Source of the DNA: Apodemus sylvaticus
Taxonomy: Eukaryota > Chordata > Mammalia > Rodentia > Muridae
Reading direction: 5' to 3'
DNA: 64,000 nt
Assembly (NCBI RefSeq): GCF_947179515.1
Contig: NC_067474.1
Location: forward strand, 87,304,824 to 87,368,823
The notes under the pieces are model-generated. The model was not told the DNA's origin and ran no database searches. It worked only from the letters and a program-made list of their open reading frames with translations. Positions 45,063-55,793 of this stretch are shown piece by piece (the first letter of the stretch is position 1; the number at the start of each line of letters is the position of its first letter). The translations under genes and the position numbers were made by a program.

Positions 45063-45491
45063 AATCTCGAATACAACATGTAGCCAAGACTTAGGTTAGA
45101 ACCTTTATAATCTTATGTCCATCTTGTAACTGCTGAGATATAAGAATGTGCCACCATTTGTTAAATGGCTATATATTTCTTTTAATATTGCATGTGAATC
45201 TTCACCTTATAAATGTAAAACATTGCCATTACTCTGAAACCGACCCCTTTATAGAATCATCTTAACTCCTAAGTATACAAATGTATTTTAGTTTGAACAA
45301 TAAAAACAATAAAGTAGCTTGAGTTTCATATGTGATCATTTAATATTAGCATACTCTAACATCTTTCACTTTTGTTATTTCAAGGTACTGATATATTTCC
45401 ATAAAAGAGACATGCTGTAACTTTTTAAATCATCTGTATATTTATCTTTCTGCTTACCAAAGTTCTGGTATCATAGAAAAGATACCCTTAA
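45063..45491. other. No feature recognised
   Basis: AT-rich sequence without recognised family. Confidence 0.5.
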
Positions 45492-46106
45492 GAAGCATGG
45501 TGGTTCCTCAGAAAACTGGGCATGTCACTTCCGGAGGATACTGCTATACCACTCCTGGGCATATCCCCAACATGTAATAAGGATACATGCTCCACTATGT
45601 TCCTAGCAACCCTATTTATAATAGCCAGAAGCTGGAAAGAACCCAGGTATCCCTTAATGGAAGAATGGATGCAAAAAATGTGGTATATATACACAATGGA
45701 GTACTATTCAGCCATTAGAAACAATGAATTCATGAAATTCTTAAACAAATAGATGGAGGTGGAGAACATCATACTAAGTGAGGTAACCCAGTCTCAAAAG
45801 ATCAATCATGGTATGAACTCACTGATATGTGGATATTAGCCTTGAAACTTTGAATATCCAAGACATAATCCACATATTAAATGATTTCCAAGAAGAACGG
45901 AGGAGTGGCCCCTGGTTCTGGAAAGATTCAGTGCAATAGTATAGGGGAATTCCAGAACAGGGAAGCGGGAAGAGGTGAATGGGACAACAGGGGGAGGGAA
46001 GGGGGCTTATGTGACTTTCGGAGAGTGGGGGGGCCTGAAAAGAGGAAATCATTTGAAATGTAAATAAAAAATATATCAAATAAAAAAAAGAAAAAAAAGA
46101 AGCTTC
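45492..46106 (+). mobile_element. L1, ORF2 end, 3' UTR and poly(A), sense
   Basis: ORF2 starts at 'ggttcctcagaaaactggg'. A 76-codon piece stays open (45,522-45,752, with MWYIYTMEYYSAI), then a stop (aaatag) ends it before the normal end. The 3' UTR has 'gtggatattagcc', 'ggccc(c)tggttctgg', the G-rich block and 'tttgaaatgtaaataaaaaa', followed by an A-rich tail. AAGAAGC occurs on both sides (about 45,490 and 46,098), a possible short target duplication. Confidence 0.9.
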
Positions 46107-46284
46107 TTACAAATAAGATAATTGAATCTCTCTGGTTGCATAACCTATAATTTCTAAGAATATTTGATCAGCATCCCTTTTCCTACATTCACCCTCATTC
46201 TTGCTTTCTCCCACCATTGATGTCTATCCTAAACTATATGGTGCCATAAAATATTTCTTAGAATATTCAAACAAGAACTGAACA

Positions 46285-46479
46285 AGGAAGATAGCAATAG
46301 TCATGCTAATGTGAATGGACAGAGCCCACAAGGCCTCACTGCTACAAAAAGATCTATAGAAAATGTAGGTAAATTTTGAGATGAAGAAATAGTCTTGAAA
46401 AGGGAAGAATATATCAATTGGTTTTGTGGTGCCAGATGGTCTAGCCTGAAAAAAATGATATATATATATATATATATGT

Positions 46480-46510
<31 letters not shown>

Positions 46511-46725
46511 AACAGTGTACAGGCTAAGTAGGTTGTATTTAGAAATATATATCTATATGTATATATGCATGTGTTAACAATTAATGAAAGAAGAAGCAAT
46601 GAATTTGAAGGAGAATGTAGAGAGGAGTATATGTGAGCGTTTGGAGAGAGAAAAGGGAAGGGAGAAGTGTAATTATATTATGAACACAAAAACAAAGTAA
46701 TCTGTTAGAAGAATAAAACCAATAA
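46285..46725 (+). mobile_element. Old Lx-like L1 3' UTR fragment, sense
   Basis: The blocks 'caattggttttgtggtgccagatggtctagcc', 'gctaagtaggttgtatttagaaatatat', 'gaagcaatgaatttgaaggagaatg' and the final 'aagggagaagtgtaattatatta' are the end of the older rodent L1 3' UTR. A TA-rich stretch (46,460-46,513) in the middle contains an imperfect GTTAC...GTAAC foldback. Confidence 0.7.
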
Positions 46726-46734
46726 AGAGGTTGT

Positions 46735-47035
46735 AATTGAGGTGCAATCATGTGAAGATAGTGCTGTTCCACAAAATCATAGGCTTTTAAACAAGAACCA
46801 AAGATCTTTATGCATTAAACCTCCATATGTGGTTTTGGTCAGAGAGGTTTCCAAGATCATTCAAGAGAATAAATATTACCATTGCTATGTTGGTCACCAC
46901 AACTATATGGTAAGATCCTATTGATGAAGACTTCTCATAATTTCATTACTGATCACCAAAAAATCAAGATGGAATTGAATTGCAAGCCCTACCTCTCTTC
47001 TGTCCAGTATACCCTTTCCCAGTTCCCAGCTACTG
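46735..47035 (+). mobile_element. Old Lx-like L1 3' UTR fragment, upstream part, sense
   Basis: 'gttccacaaaatcataggcttttaaacaagaac', 'tggtcaccac', 'cctattgatgaagacttctcat' and the surrounding order resemble the beginning of the older rodent L1 3' UTR. Diverged, and less certain than its neighbours. Confidence 0.45.
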
Positions 47036-47039
47036 ATAG

Positions 47040-47867
47040 TTACTATCCCATCCTTCCTCCCCCTACTCCCTCCCCCTACTTCCATGTGGGTGTCCTTCCA
47101 CCCATCCCATACCCGATCCCCTACATTGGGGGCAGCTATCAAGTTTTCTTGGTTGATGGTTTAGTCTCTGGAAGCTATGGGGGGTATGATTTATTGATAT
47201 TGTTGTTCTTTCTATGAGGTTACAAACCCCTTCAGCTCCTCTATGCCTTTCTCTAACTCAATTGAGCACCTCACACTCAGTCTAATGGATGACTATGAGC
47301 ATAGGCCTCTGTATTTGTAAAGCTCAGCCACGGCCTCTCAGGAGAATGCCATATCAGGCTACTTTCAGCAAGCATTTCTTGTCATCCACGATAGTGTCAT
47401 GTTATGGTTACTGTATATTGGATGAATTTCCAGGTGAGACAGTCTCTGGATAGCCTACGCTCTAGTATCTTCTCTACATTTTATCTATTTATTTGCTCCT
47501 GTGAGTATTTTGTTCCTCTTCTCAGAAGAACCTCAACACCCACCTTTGGTCTTTCTTCTTGAGCTTCATGTACTCTTTGAATTATATATTGGGTATTCTG
47601 AGCTTTTGGGCTAATATCCACTTATCAGTGAGTGCATACCATTTGTGTTCTTTTGTGATTGTGTTACCTCACTCAGAATAACAGTTTCTAGTTCCATCTT
47701 TTTGTCTTAGAATTTCATGAAATCATTGTTTTTAATAGCTGAGTAAGTACTCCATTGTGTAAATGTACCATATTTTCTGTATCCATAACTCTGTTGAGGG
47801 ACATCTGTGTTCTTTCCAGCTTTTGACTGCTATAAATAAGGCTGTTATGAACATAGTGGAGCATGCT
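47040..47867 (-). mobile_element. Internally deleted L1: 3' UTR and ORF2 end, antisense
   Basis: Reversed 3' UTR ('ggttgatggtttagtctctggaagct', 'gagacagtctctggatagcc', 'gggctaatatccacttatcag') followed by the last ~200 bases of ORF2, ending at 'acatagtggagcatgct'. At 47,868 the sequence jumps to the start of ORF1 and the 5' UTR in the same orientation. Confidence 0.9.
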
Positions 47868-48590
47868 TATGTTCTGGAGCTTGCCCCCTGCCATTTGATT
47901 ATCTCTAATGCTGCCTGCCTTCTCTATAAGTGACTACAGTCTGTTCTTCCTGTCATCCTGGTTGTGTCTATTCTCCTTCGATTCCAGCTGTCTCTGTAGA
48001 CCTGTGATTTCAGGATCTTGTGATTCTGAGATCTTGGGTGTGTTAGAGCTCCTGGAATTCAAACTGCCTCTGGGGCCCTGAGATCTTTGTATGACCAAGC
48101 TTTTGTGATCCTGTGATCCTGTGATCCTGAATGTCTTAGGGTTTCTATTCCTCCATAACCATCATGACCAAGAAGCAAGTTGGGAAGGAAAGGGTTTATT
48201 CAGCTTACAGTTCCAAATTGCTGTTTATCACCAAAGGAGGTTAAGACTGGAGCTCCTTTTTTGTTATAAATCCAGCCTGTGTCAAGTTGACACACAAAAC
48301 GAGCCAGTACAGAGTGTGCTAGAGCACCTGAAAGTGGAGGTTCATCTGGGTGTTGCCGGGCTGGCTGGGGAGTTCAATCCCAAGGTAAACCAGCCAGGAC
48401 CAGAAGGAGCTCTTGACACTGGTTGAGCTGGGTTCCTCTGTCCCTGGGTCCTGTTGGTCTCAGTTACTCTCAGTACTATTCAACAGATGTTAAGTCCTCC
48501 TCACCTCTGCTCCTGTGATCTTGGGTGTGTTAGAGCACCTGGGAATGGAGGTTTCTCTCAGTACTAGGGAGTTCAATTGCTTTAGGTGTT
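47868..48590 (-). promoter_or_regulatory. Internally deleted L1: ORF1 start and 5' UTR, antisense
   Basis: The ORF1 start codon is at 47,892-47,894 (minus) and only about 24 bases of ORF1 remain before the deletion. The 5' UTR behind it has related blocks around 'gtgtgttagagcacctgg' near 48,037, 48,313 and 48,524, the last two about 211 bases apart, as in murine L1 promoter monomers. A MaLR LTR piece (48,136-48,310) interrupts it. Confidence 0.75.
48136..48310 (-). mobile_element. MaLR (MT-type) LTR, antisense, internally deleted
   Basis: The left part 'gtcttagggtttctattcctcc', 'catcatgaccaagaagcaagttgggaaggaaagggtttattcagcttaca' and the right part 'ccagcctgtgtcaagttgacacacaaaac' are the two ends of a rodent MaLR LTR read in reverse. 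The middle is missing. It sits inside the L1 5' UTR, so it inserted after that L1. Confidence 0.7.
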
Positions 48591-48635
48591 TTTAATGTGC
48601 AAATGTTGAGAACCAAATACTGAAAGTATTAATGA

Positions 48636-48638
<3 letters not shown>

Positions 48639-48682
<44 letters not shown>
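48639..48682. repeat. (TA)n microsatellite
   Basis: Pure TA run of about 44 bases. Confidence 0.97.
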
Positions 48683-48687
<5 letters not shown>

Positions 48688-49399
48688 TTCTTAGCTATGC
48701 TTTAATCACAGAAATAAAGGTTAACATGAAATAATTCAAGTAATCATGGTCTCTTTCTTTTTCCTATATTTGTTCGTGCATTCATTAACTAAGTCATATA
48801 ACCCTACCCTGTTATGACTTACTCTTCAGTGGAATTTAGGATGCATGTTTCATTTACCACAATTCTTTCATAAAAATACAGGATAGATTTTCAACCATTA
48901 TACTCCTGCCATTCTATTTCAAGTTTCTAGAATAATTGAAAATTAGGTGCCAATTGAAATTAATGTACTCATGAATTCATTCATGAAGTCAGAACATGTT
49001 TATTGTACCTGTATAGTCTGTCAGACATTGTGCAGGGAAAAAAACAATGTCAAATAGGATAAAAAGGCATCTTCAAAGAGTACTAAATTTACCTGTGGGG
49101 AAAAATAACCATCAACCTTTCCACATATTATTTTTATATATCTTCAAATCAGCTTTATTCCCTATTTTGAGTAGTGTAGAGATACAATTTTATTTTTGGA
49201 ATCTGGGATGGTTCTTATAGATATAACCATAAGGACATGACTGACTAAATAAATAAAGAAAGAAAGAAGAAGAAATTCTGGGTGTAGTTTGATACTCTCT
49301 AGATAATCTCTCCTTCCAAAACTGCTCATATAACCTTCCTTGATCTTTCAAATTCATAGGTGTGTTTTCCTGAAATTCCTAGGAGGCACAATCTCACAA
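48683..49399. other. No feature recognised
   Basis: AT-rich sequence without recognised family. Confidence 0.5.
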
Positions 49400-50215
49400 T
49401 AAACTCTATGTGGTACTAGTTTTTACAATCTTTGTATCGCTCCTTCATGATGATACCAGAGGCTGAGGTGTGGGAGTTGTATTGCAGATATATCCATTGG
49501 GACTGGGCTCCAGTTATTTGCATTTTGATTGGTTGTAATTTCCTGTAATGTTTTTTGTCTCTTTCAAAGAGAAGTTTCCTTGATGAAGGGTTGGGGAGTT
49601 TACTTACCTGTTGGTATGAGTACAAATATTTAGAAAACAGTTGTTATTATGCTGCATCTAGTTTGGTGTAGCTGGCTAAAGTAAACTAAATGTTAGTATA
49701 CTTTACTAAAGTAGTTTAGTTTACTTTATTTTAGTAAAGTGTTGGTTATCGGTTCTCCTCCAAAATGTCTAAGTTCACTACTCCTGAAAAGTTCCTTTAC
49801 CAAGTGTGGCATTGTTTTCCTTTTATTGAACAGTCATAAGTTCAATTAGAAAGTTGTTGGGTGCTGCTGAGATACTGGAACTGCTATTGTACCATTAAGA
49901 ATATTCTACTGCCCTAGCCATTGTTATTGGTTTTAGGCATCATCATTGGGCAAGACCGTTGTTTGATTTCCTATTTCTAAAGCTTGCATGGTGTATTCTG
50001 ATATCCAGAAGGGTGATCTTCAGGAAGAAGGCTCTTGGGTCAGAGACAGCTCAGGGACCTCTGGGCTCTGTATGTGAAATACATAGTTTAGCAAAAGAGA
50101 CCTAGTTTCTTCCTCTGGGGGCAGCCTATGGCAGTACCAATGACCAGTAATGATTTTGGAGTCTCTTTAACCTTGACTAAAATATCAAAGGAGGACTTCT
50201 CATGCTTGTTATTTA
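49400..50215 (-). mobile_element. Old Lx-like L1 3' UTR, antisense
   Basis: The order 'aggctgaggtgtgggagttgtattgcaga', 'gggactgggctccag', 'ttgcattttgattggttgtaatttcctgtaatg', 'ttgatgaagggt', 'gttctcctccaaaatg', 'gatcttcaggaagaaggctcttgggtcag' is the reverse of the 3' UTR seen in sense at 24,660-25,700. It is interrupted at 49,675-49,740 by an A/T palindrome cluster. Confidence 0.7.
49677..49740. other. Nested inverted repeats
   Basis: TAAAGTAAACTAAA (49,677-49,690) pairs with TTTAGTTTACTTTA (49,715-49,728). CTTTACTAAA (49,701-49,710) pairs with TTTAGTAAAG (49,730-49,739). The two dyads interleave. Confidence 0.8.
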
Positions 50216-50829
50216 GTTTTCTCTGTTTATTTATTTTTTTGTTATGGTTTCTTTGACTAAAGAAAGAACATCATTAGCTCACATAGGAAAATACCATTTA
50301 AGCTATATATGGACATGCATAAATGGTTATGTGCGTATTCTACAGATTTAGTTTTAGGTATATCGTTGGCAGTATGATTCCTTATGTGCTTTTCAGACAT
50401 TTATATTGTTATTTGCTGACCTCCCTCCTTTTATATCTCTTCCTTCTTTCTAATGAGAGTCTGCTTAGTTTTTGCCTTTTGCCCACTATATCACCAATAC
50501 TATTCTATACCCCTTCTATTGATCACCAATAGCTCAGTTACATGAGTCAAAATTTACATTCTTTGTTTCCATTTGAAACCACCTACTAGTAATCAGTTGA
50601 TCTTCTTTTGTATCCTTAGTTTCTGAAGTATATTTTTGTGAAGTTGTGTGTACCAGAGTTTTGGTGCATTTATGTTAGAATATGATCAGTGTAGCAAAAG
50701 ATAAGATGTATTGGTAAGAATGAAAGAAATTTGGAACCCTTGGGTAATATAACTACTATAGGTATAGGTGTAATGAAATGGTGTATCAACTAAAAAACAA
50801 TAATAATATCTAAAGGTAAAAAAATAAAA
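50216..50829. other. No feature recognised
   Basis: AT-rich sequence. The end (50,815-50,829) is the left target of the next L1. Confidence 0.5.
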
Positions 50830-51296
50830 TTGTGTAGATATACCACATTTTTTGCATCCACTCTTCTGTTGAGGGATACCTGGGTTCTTTCCAGCATCTG
50901 GCAATTATAAATAGGGCTGCTATGAACATAGGAGAGCATGTATCCTTATTAAATGGTGGGGAATCATCTGGGTATATGCCCAGGAGTGGTATAGCAGGAT
51001 CTTCGGGAAGTGAGGTGCCCATTTTTCGGAGAAACCGTCAGACTGATTTCCAGAGTGGTTGTACCAATTTGCAACCCCACCAGCAGTGGAGGAGTGTTCC
51101 TCTTTCTCCACACCCTCTCCAACACCTGCTGTCTCCTGAATTTTTAATCTTAGCCATTCTGACTGGTGTAAGATGAAATCTCAGGGTTGTTTTGATTTGC
51201 ATTTCCCTAATGACTAATGAAGTTGAGCATTTTTTAAGATGCTTCTCCGCCATCCGAAGTTCTACAGTTGAGAATTCTTTAACTCTGTACCCCATT
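50830..51296 (-). mobile_element. Outer twin-primed L1 (plus-oriented), inverted 5' part, first piece
   Basis: Antisense ORF2 sequence from 'ttgtgtagatataccac' to 'ctctgtaccccatttttt'. It has no 3' UTR. The ORF2 position at 50,830 is exactly the one at which the sense piece 54,905-55,330 begins, and the rest of the inverted part is found at 54,871-54,904. The cysteine motif (RCWRGCG, LLHCWWGC) is readable near 51,050-51,115. Confidence 0.9.
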
Positions 51297-54200
51297 TTTT
51301 TTTGTTTTTTTAATTTTTTTTATTCGATATAATTTATTTACATTTCAAATGATTTCCCCTTTTCTAGCCCCCCCCCCACTCCCCGAAAGTCCCATAAGCC
51401 CCCTTCTCTTCCCCTGTCCTCCCTCCCACCCCTTCCCAGTTCCCCGTTCTGGTTTTGCCGAATACTGTTTCACTGAGTCTTTCCAGAACCAGGGACCGCT
51501 CCTCCTTTCTTCTTGTATCTCATTTGATGTGTGGATTATGTTTTGGGTATTCCAGTTTTCTAGGTTAATAACAACTTATTAGTGAGTGCATACCATGATT
51601 CACCTTTTGAGTCTGGGTTACCTCACTTAGTATGATGTTCTCTAGCTCCATCCATTTGCCTAAGAATTTCATGAATTCGTTGTTTCTAATGGCTGAATAG
51701 TACTTCATTGTGTAGATATACCACATTTTTTGCATCCACTCTACTGTTGAGGGATACCTGGGTTCTTTCCAGCATCTGGCAATTATAAATAGGGCTGCTA
51801 TGAACATAGTAGAGCATGTATCCTTATTACATGGTGGGGAATCCTCTGGGTATATGCCCAGGAGTGGTATAGCAGGATATTCTGGAAGTGAGGTGCCCAG
51901 TTTTCGGGGGAACTGCCAGACTGATTTCCAGAGTGGTTGTACCAATTTGCAACCCCACCAGCAGTGGAGGAGTGTTCCTCTTTCTCCACATCCTCTCCAA
52001 CACCTGCTGTCTCCTGAATTTTTAATCTTAGCCATTCTGACTGGTGTAAGATGAAATCTTAGTGTTGTTTTGATTTGCATTTCCCTAATGACTAATGAAG
52101 TTGAGCATTTTTTAAGATGCTTCTCCGCCATCCGAAGTTCTTCAGGTGAGAATTCTTTGTTTAACTCTGTACCCCATTTTTTAATAGGGTTGTTTGGTTT
52201 TCTGGAGTCTAACTTCTTGAGTTCTTTATATATATTGGATATTAGCCCTCTATCTGATGTAGGATTGGTGAAGATCTTTTCCCAATTTGTTGGTTGCCGA
52301 TCTGTCCTCTTGATGGTGTCCTTTGCCTTACAGAAACTCTGTAACCTTATGAGGTCCCATTTGTCAATTCTTGCTCTTAGAGCATACACTATTGGTGTTC
52401 TGTTCAGAAACTTTCTCCCTGTACCGATGTCCTCAAGGGTCTTCCCCAGTGTCTTTTCTATTAGCTTCAGAGTGTCTGGCTTTATGTGGAGGTCCTTGAT
52501 CCATTTGGATTTGAGCTTAGTACAAGGAGACAAGGATGGATCAATTCCCATTCTTCTGCATGCTGACCTCCAGTTGAACCAGCACCATTTGTTGAAAAGG
52601 CTATCTTTTTTCCATTGGATGTTTTCAGCCTCTTTGTCGAGGATCAAGTGGCCATAGGTGTGTGGGTTCATTTCTGGATCTTCAATCCTGTTCTATTGAT
52701 CCTCCTGCCTGTCACTGTACCAATACCATGCAGTTTTTAACACTATTGCTCTGTAGTATTGCTTGAGGTCAGGGATACTGATTCCCCCAGATTTTCTTTT
52801 GTTGCTGAGAATAGTTTTAGCTATCCTGGGTTTTTTGTTGTTCCAGATGAATTTGATAATTGCTCTTTCTAACTCTGTGAAGAATTGAGTTGGGATTTTG
52901 ATGGGTATTGCATTGAATCTGTATATTGCTTTTGGCAAAATGGCCATTTTAACTATATTGATTCTGGCGATCCATGAGCATGGGAGGTTTTCCCATTTTT
53001 TTAGGTGTTCTTCCATTTCCTTCTTCAGAGTCTTGAAGTTCTTGTCATACAGATCTTTCACATGTTTGGTAAGAGTCACCCCAAGATACTTTACACTGTT
53101 TGTGGCTATTGTGAAGGGGGTCATTTCCCTAATTTCTTTCTCAGCCTGCTTATCCTTTGAATATAGGAAGGCCACTGATTTGCTAGAGTTGATTTTATAA
53201 CCTGCCACTTTGCTGAAGTTGTTTATCAGCTGTAGGAGCTCTCTAGTGGAGTTTTTTGGGTCACTTAGGTATACTATCATGTCGTCTGCAAATAATGATA
53301 ATTTGACTTCCTCCTTTCCAATTTGTATCCCTTTGACCTCCTTATGCTGTCGAATTGCCCAAGCTAGTACCTCAAGTACAATATTGAAAAGATAAGGAGA
53401 AAGGGGGCAGCCTTGTCTGGTCCCTGATTTCAGTGGGATTGCTCCAAGTTTCTCTCCATTTAGTTTGATGCTGGCTACCGGTTTGCTGTATATTGCTTTT
53501 ACTATGTTTAGGTATGGGCCTTGAATTCCTGTTCTCTCCAAGACTTTAAGCATGAAAGGATGCTGAATTTTGTCAAATGCTTTTTCAGCATCCAATGAAA
53601 TGATCATGTGGTTTTGTTCTTTGAGTTTGTTTATGTAGTGGATTGTATTGATGGATTTCCGTATATTGAACCAACCCTGCATTCCTGGGATAAAGCCTAC
53701 TTGATCATGGTGGATGATCGTTTTGATGTGTTCTTGGATTCGGTTGGCAAGAATTTTATTGAGTATTTTTGCATCGATATTCATAAGGGAAATTGGTCTG
53801 AAGTTCTCTTTCTTTGTTGGATCTTTGTGTGGCTTTGGTATCAGCATAATTGTGGCTTCGTAGAAGGAATTGGGTAGTGTTCCTTCTGTTTCTATTTTGT
53901 GGAATAATTTGAAGAGTATTGGTGTTAACTCTTCTTTGAAGGTCTGGTAGAATTCTGCACTGAGGCCATCTGGTCCTGTGCTTTTTTTGGTTGGAAGACT
54001 TTCTATGACTCCTTCTATTTCTTTAGGCTTTATGGGACTGTTTAGATGGTCTAGTTGGTCCTGATTTAATTTTGGTATTTGGTATCTGTCAAGGAAATTG
54101 TCCATTTCCTCCAGATTCTCCAGTTGTGTTGAGTACAGGCTCTTGTAGTAGGATCTGATGATTTTTTGGATTTCCTCAGTTTCCGTTGTTATATCTCCCT

Positions 54201-54870
54201 TTTCATTTCCAAGTTTGTTAATTTGGATACTTTCTCTGTGCCCTTTGGTCAGTCTGCCTAAGGGTTTATCTATCTTGTTGATTTTCTCAAAGAACCAGCT
54301 CCTGGTTTTGTTGATTTTTTGTATGGTTCTCTTTGTTTCTACTTGATTGATTTCGGCCCTGAGTTTGATGATTTCCTGCCTTCTACTCCTCCTGGGTGAA
54401 ATAGCTTCTTTTTGTTCTAGGGCTTTCAGGTGTGTCATTAAGCTGGTAATGTATGCTCTCTCCGTTTTCTTTTTGGAGGCACTCAGGGCTATGAGTTTTC
54501 CTCATAGATTTATCATTGTGTCCCATAGATTTGGGTATGTTGTGTTTTCATTTTCATTGTGTTCTAAAAAGTCTTTATTTTCTTTCTTTATTTCTTCCTT
54601 GACCAAGGTGTCATTGAGTAGAGTATTGTTCAATTTCCACGTGTATGTGGGTTTTCTATTATTTCTGTTGCTATTGAAGACCACTTTTACTCCATAGTGA
54701 TCAAATAGGAGGCATGGGATTAGTTCGATCTTCTTATATTTGTTGAGGTCTGTCTTGTGACCAATTATATGGTCGATTTTGGAGAAGGTACCATGAGGTG
54801 CTGAAAAAAAGGTATATTCTTTTGTTTTAGGATAGAATGTTCTATATGTATCTGTTAAATCTAATTGGTT
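51297..54870 (-). mobile_element. Young nested L1, 5'-truncated, antisense
   Basis: The L1 inserted into the T run of the outer L1 (ccccatttttt | aatagg). From left to right: T-rich tail to about 51,325, a short 3' UTR (reverse of the one at 32,484-32,735), the whole C-terminal part of ORF2, RT and the second half of the endonuclease, stopping at the NQLDLTDTYRTF region near 54,860. On the right it joins the outer L1 directly at 'ggttttctggag', with about 13 bases of the outer L1 missing and no target duplication. Confidence 0.95.
51565..54870 (-). pseudogene. Nearly intact L1 ORF2 (endonuclease C-terminal half, RT, Cys-rich end)
   Basis: ORF2p nicks target DNA and reverse-transcribes L1 RNA at the nick. 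Here one reading frame is kept from about 54,865 to the stop at 51,565. Two nonsense codons break it. TGA at 54,502-54,504 fits a CpG change of an Arg codon, and TAG at 52,693-52,695 replaces the Trp of the DRQxDQWNRIE segment. Between them lie 581 open codons, and after them 368. Visible parts are HIIGHKT (endonuclease), TGPDGLSAEFYQTF, HMIISLDAEKAFDKI, SPYLFNIVLEVL, the intact catalytic FADD (53,281-53,292, minus) and the C-terminal Cys/His motif. The endonuclease N-terminal half is missing through 5' truncation. It is not functional. Confidence 0.9.
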
Positions 54871-54904
54871 CGGTTTTCTGGAGTCTAACTTCTTGAGTTC
54901 TTTA
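54871..54904 (-). mobile_element. Outer twin-primed L1, inverted 5' part, second piece
   Basis: 'ggttttctggagtctaacttcttgagttcttta' continues the ORF2 sequence interrupted at 51,296, with about 13 bases lost. It is identical to the corresponding part of the nested L1 at 52,197-52,229. Confidence 0.85.
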
Positions 54905-55330
54905 TGGAGTACTATTCAGCCATTAGAAACAATGAATTCATGAAATTCTTAGGCAAATGGATGGAGCTAGAGAACATCATACTTAGTGAGGTAACCCAGA
55001 CTCGAAAGGTGAATCATGGTATGCACTCACTAATAAGTGGATATTAACCTAGAAAACTGGAATACCCAAAACATAATCCAAACATCAAATGAGGTTCAAG
55101 AAGAAAGGAGGAGTGGCCCCTGGTTCTGGAAAGACTCAGTAAAGCAGTATTCGGCAAAACCAGAACGGGGAAGTGGGAAGGGGTGGGTGGGAGAACAGGG
55201 GATGAGAAGGGGGCTTATGGGACTTTCGGGGAGTGGGGGGCCAGAAAAGGGGAAATCATTTGAAATGTAAATAAATTATAATGAATAAAAAAATTAAAAA
55301 AATAAAAATAAAATAAAAATAAATTAAAAT
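54905..55330 (+). mobile_element. Outer twin-primed L1, 3' part with 3' UTR and poly(A)
   Basis: Sense ORF2 from 'tggagtactattcagccattag', stop codon at 55,045-55,047, short 3' UTR ('gcagtattcggcaaaaccagaacgggg', 'tttgaaatgtaaataaattataatgaata') and an A-rich tail to about 55,325. 'aaaattgt' occurs at both outer edges (about 50,827 and 55,327), a probable short target duplication. Confidence 0.9.
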
Positions 55331-55747
55331 TGTCACATGATCCAGAACTATCTCTTATGGGTATCCAGGGTGAGTATTCCTAGTCTGAAAATATGAGGGA
55401 CTTGAAATAATGACTGTGTCAGATGCATAAAATAGCAGGGGCATGAGACAGGGGAAATTTGAAGTTCTTGCTCAACTGATAAAGAGTTGAAATATGAAAG
55501 ACTAGACAAATGTATTGTAATTGTAATATACTTATAGTCAATATGTATTATATACCTCAAATATTTAAATCTGCAAATGTTATATAGTATATTTTAAACA
55601 AACATTTAAAAGACATATAACATGCCTAGGATAGTTCCAGTGTAAACTCATAAAACATACATACCAATTCTACAAACCATTCTTATGCCCCAGATTCAGT
55701 CTACAACCAACATGAAATGAACTCTATGGTATTTTTAGAGGCGCACG

Positions 55748-55793
<46 letters not shown>

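Noticed and set aside
52693..54438. 581-codon open frame as a host reverse transcriptase gene
   Set aside because: It is L1 ORF2 with L1 3' UTR and poly(A), 5'-truncated and broken by nonsense codons.
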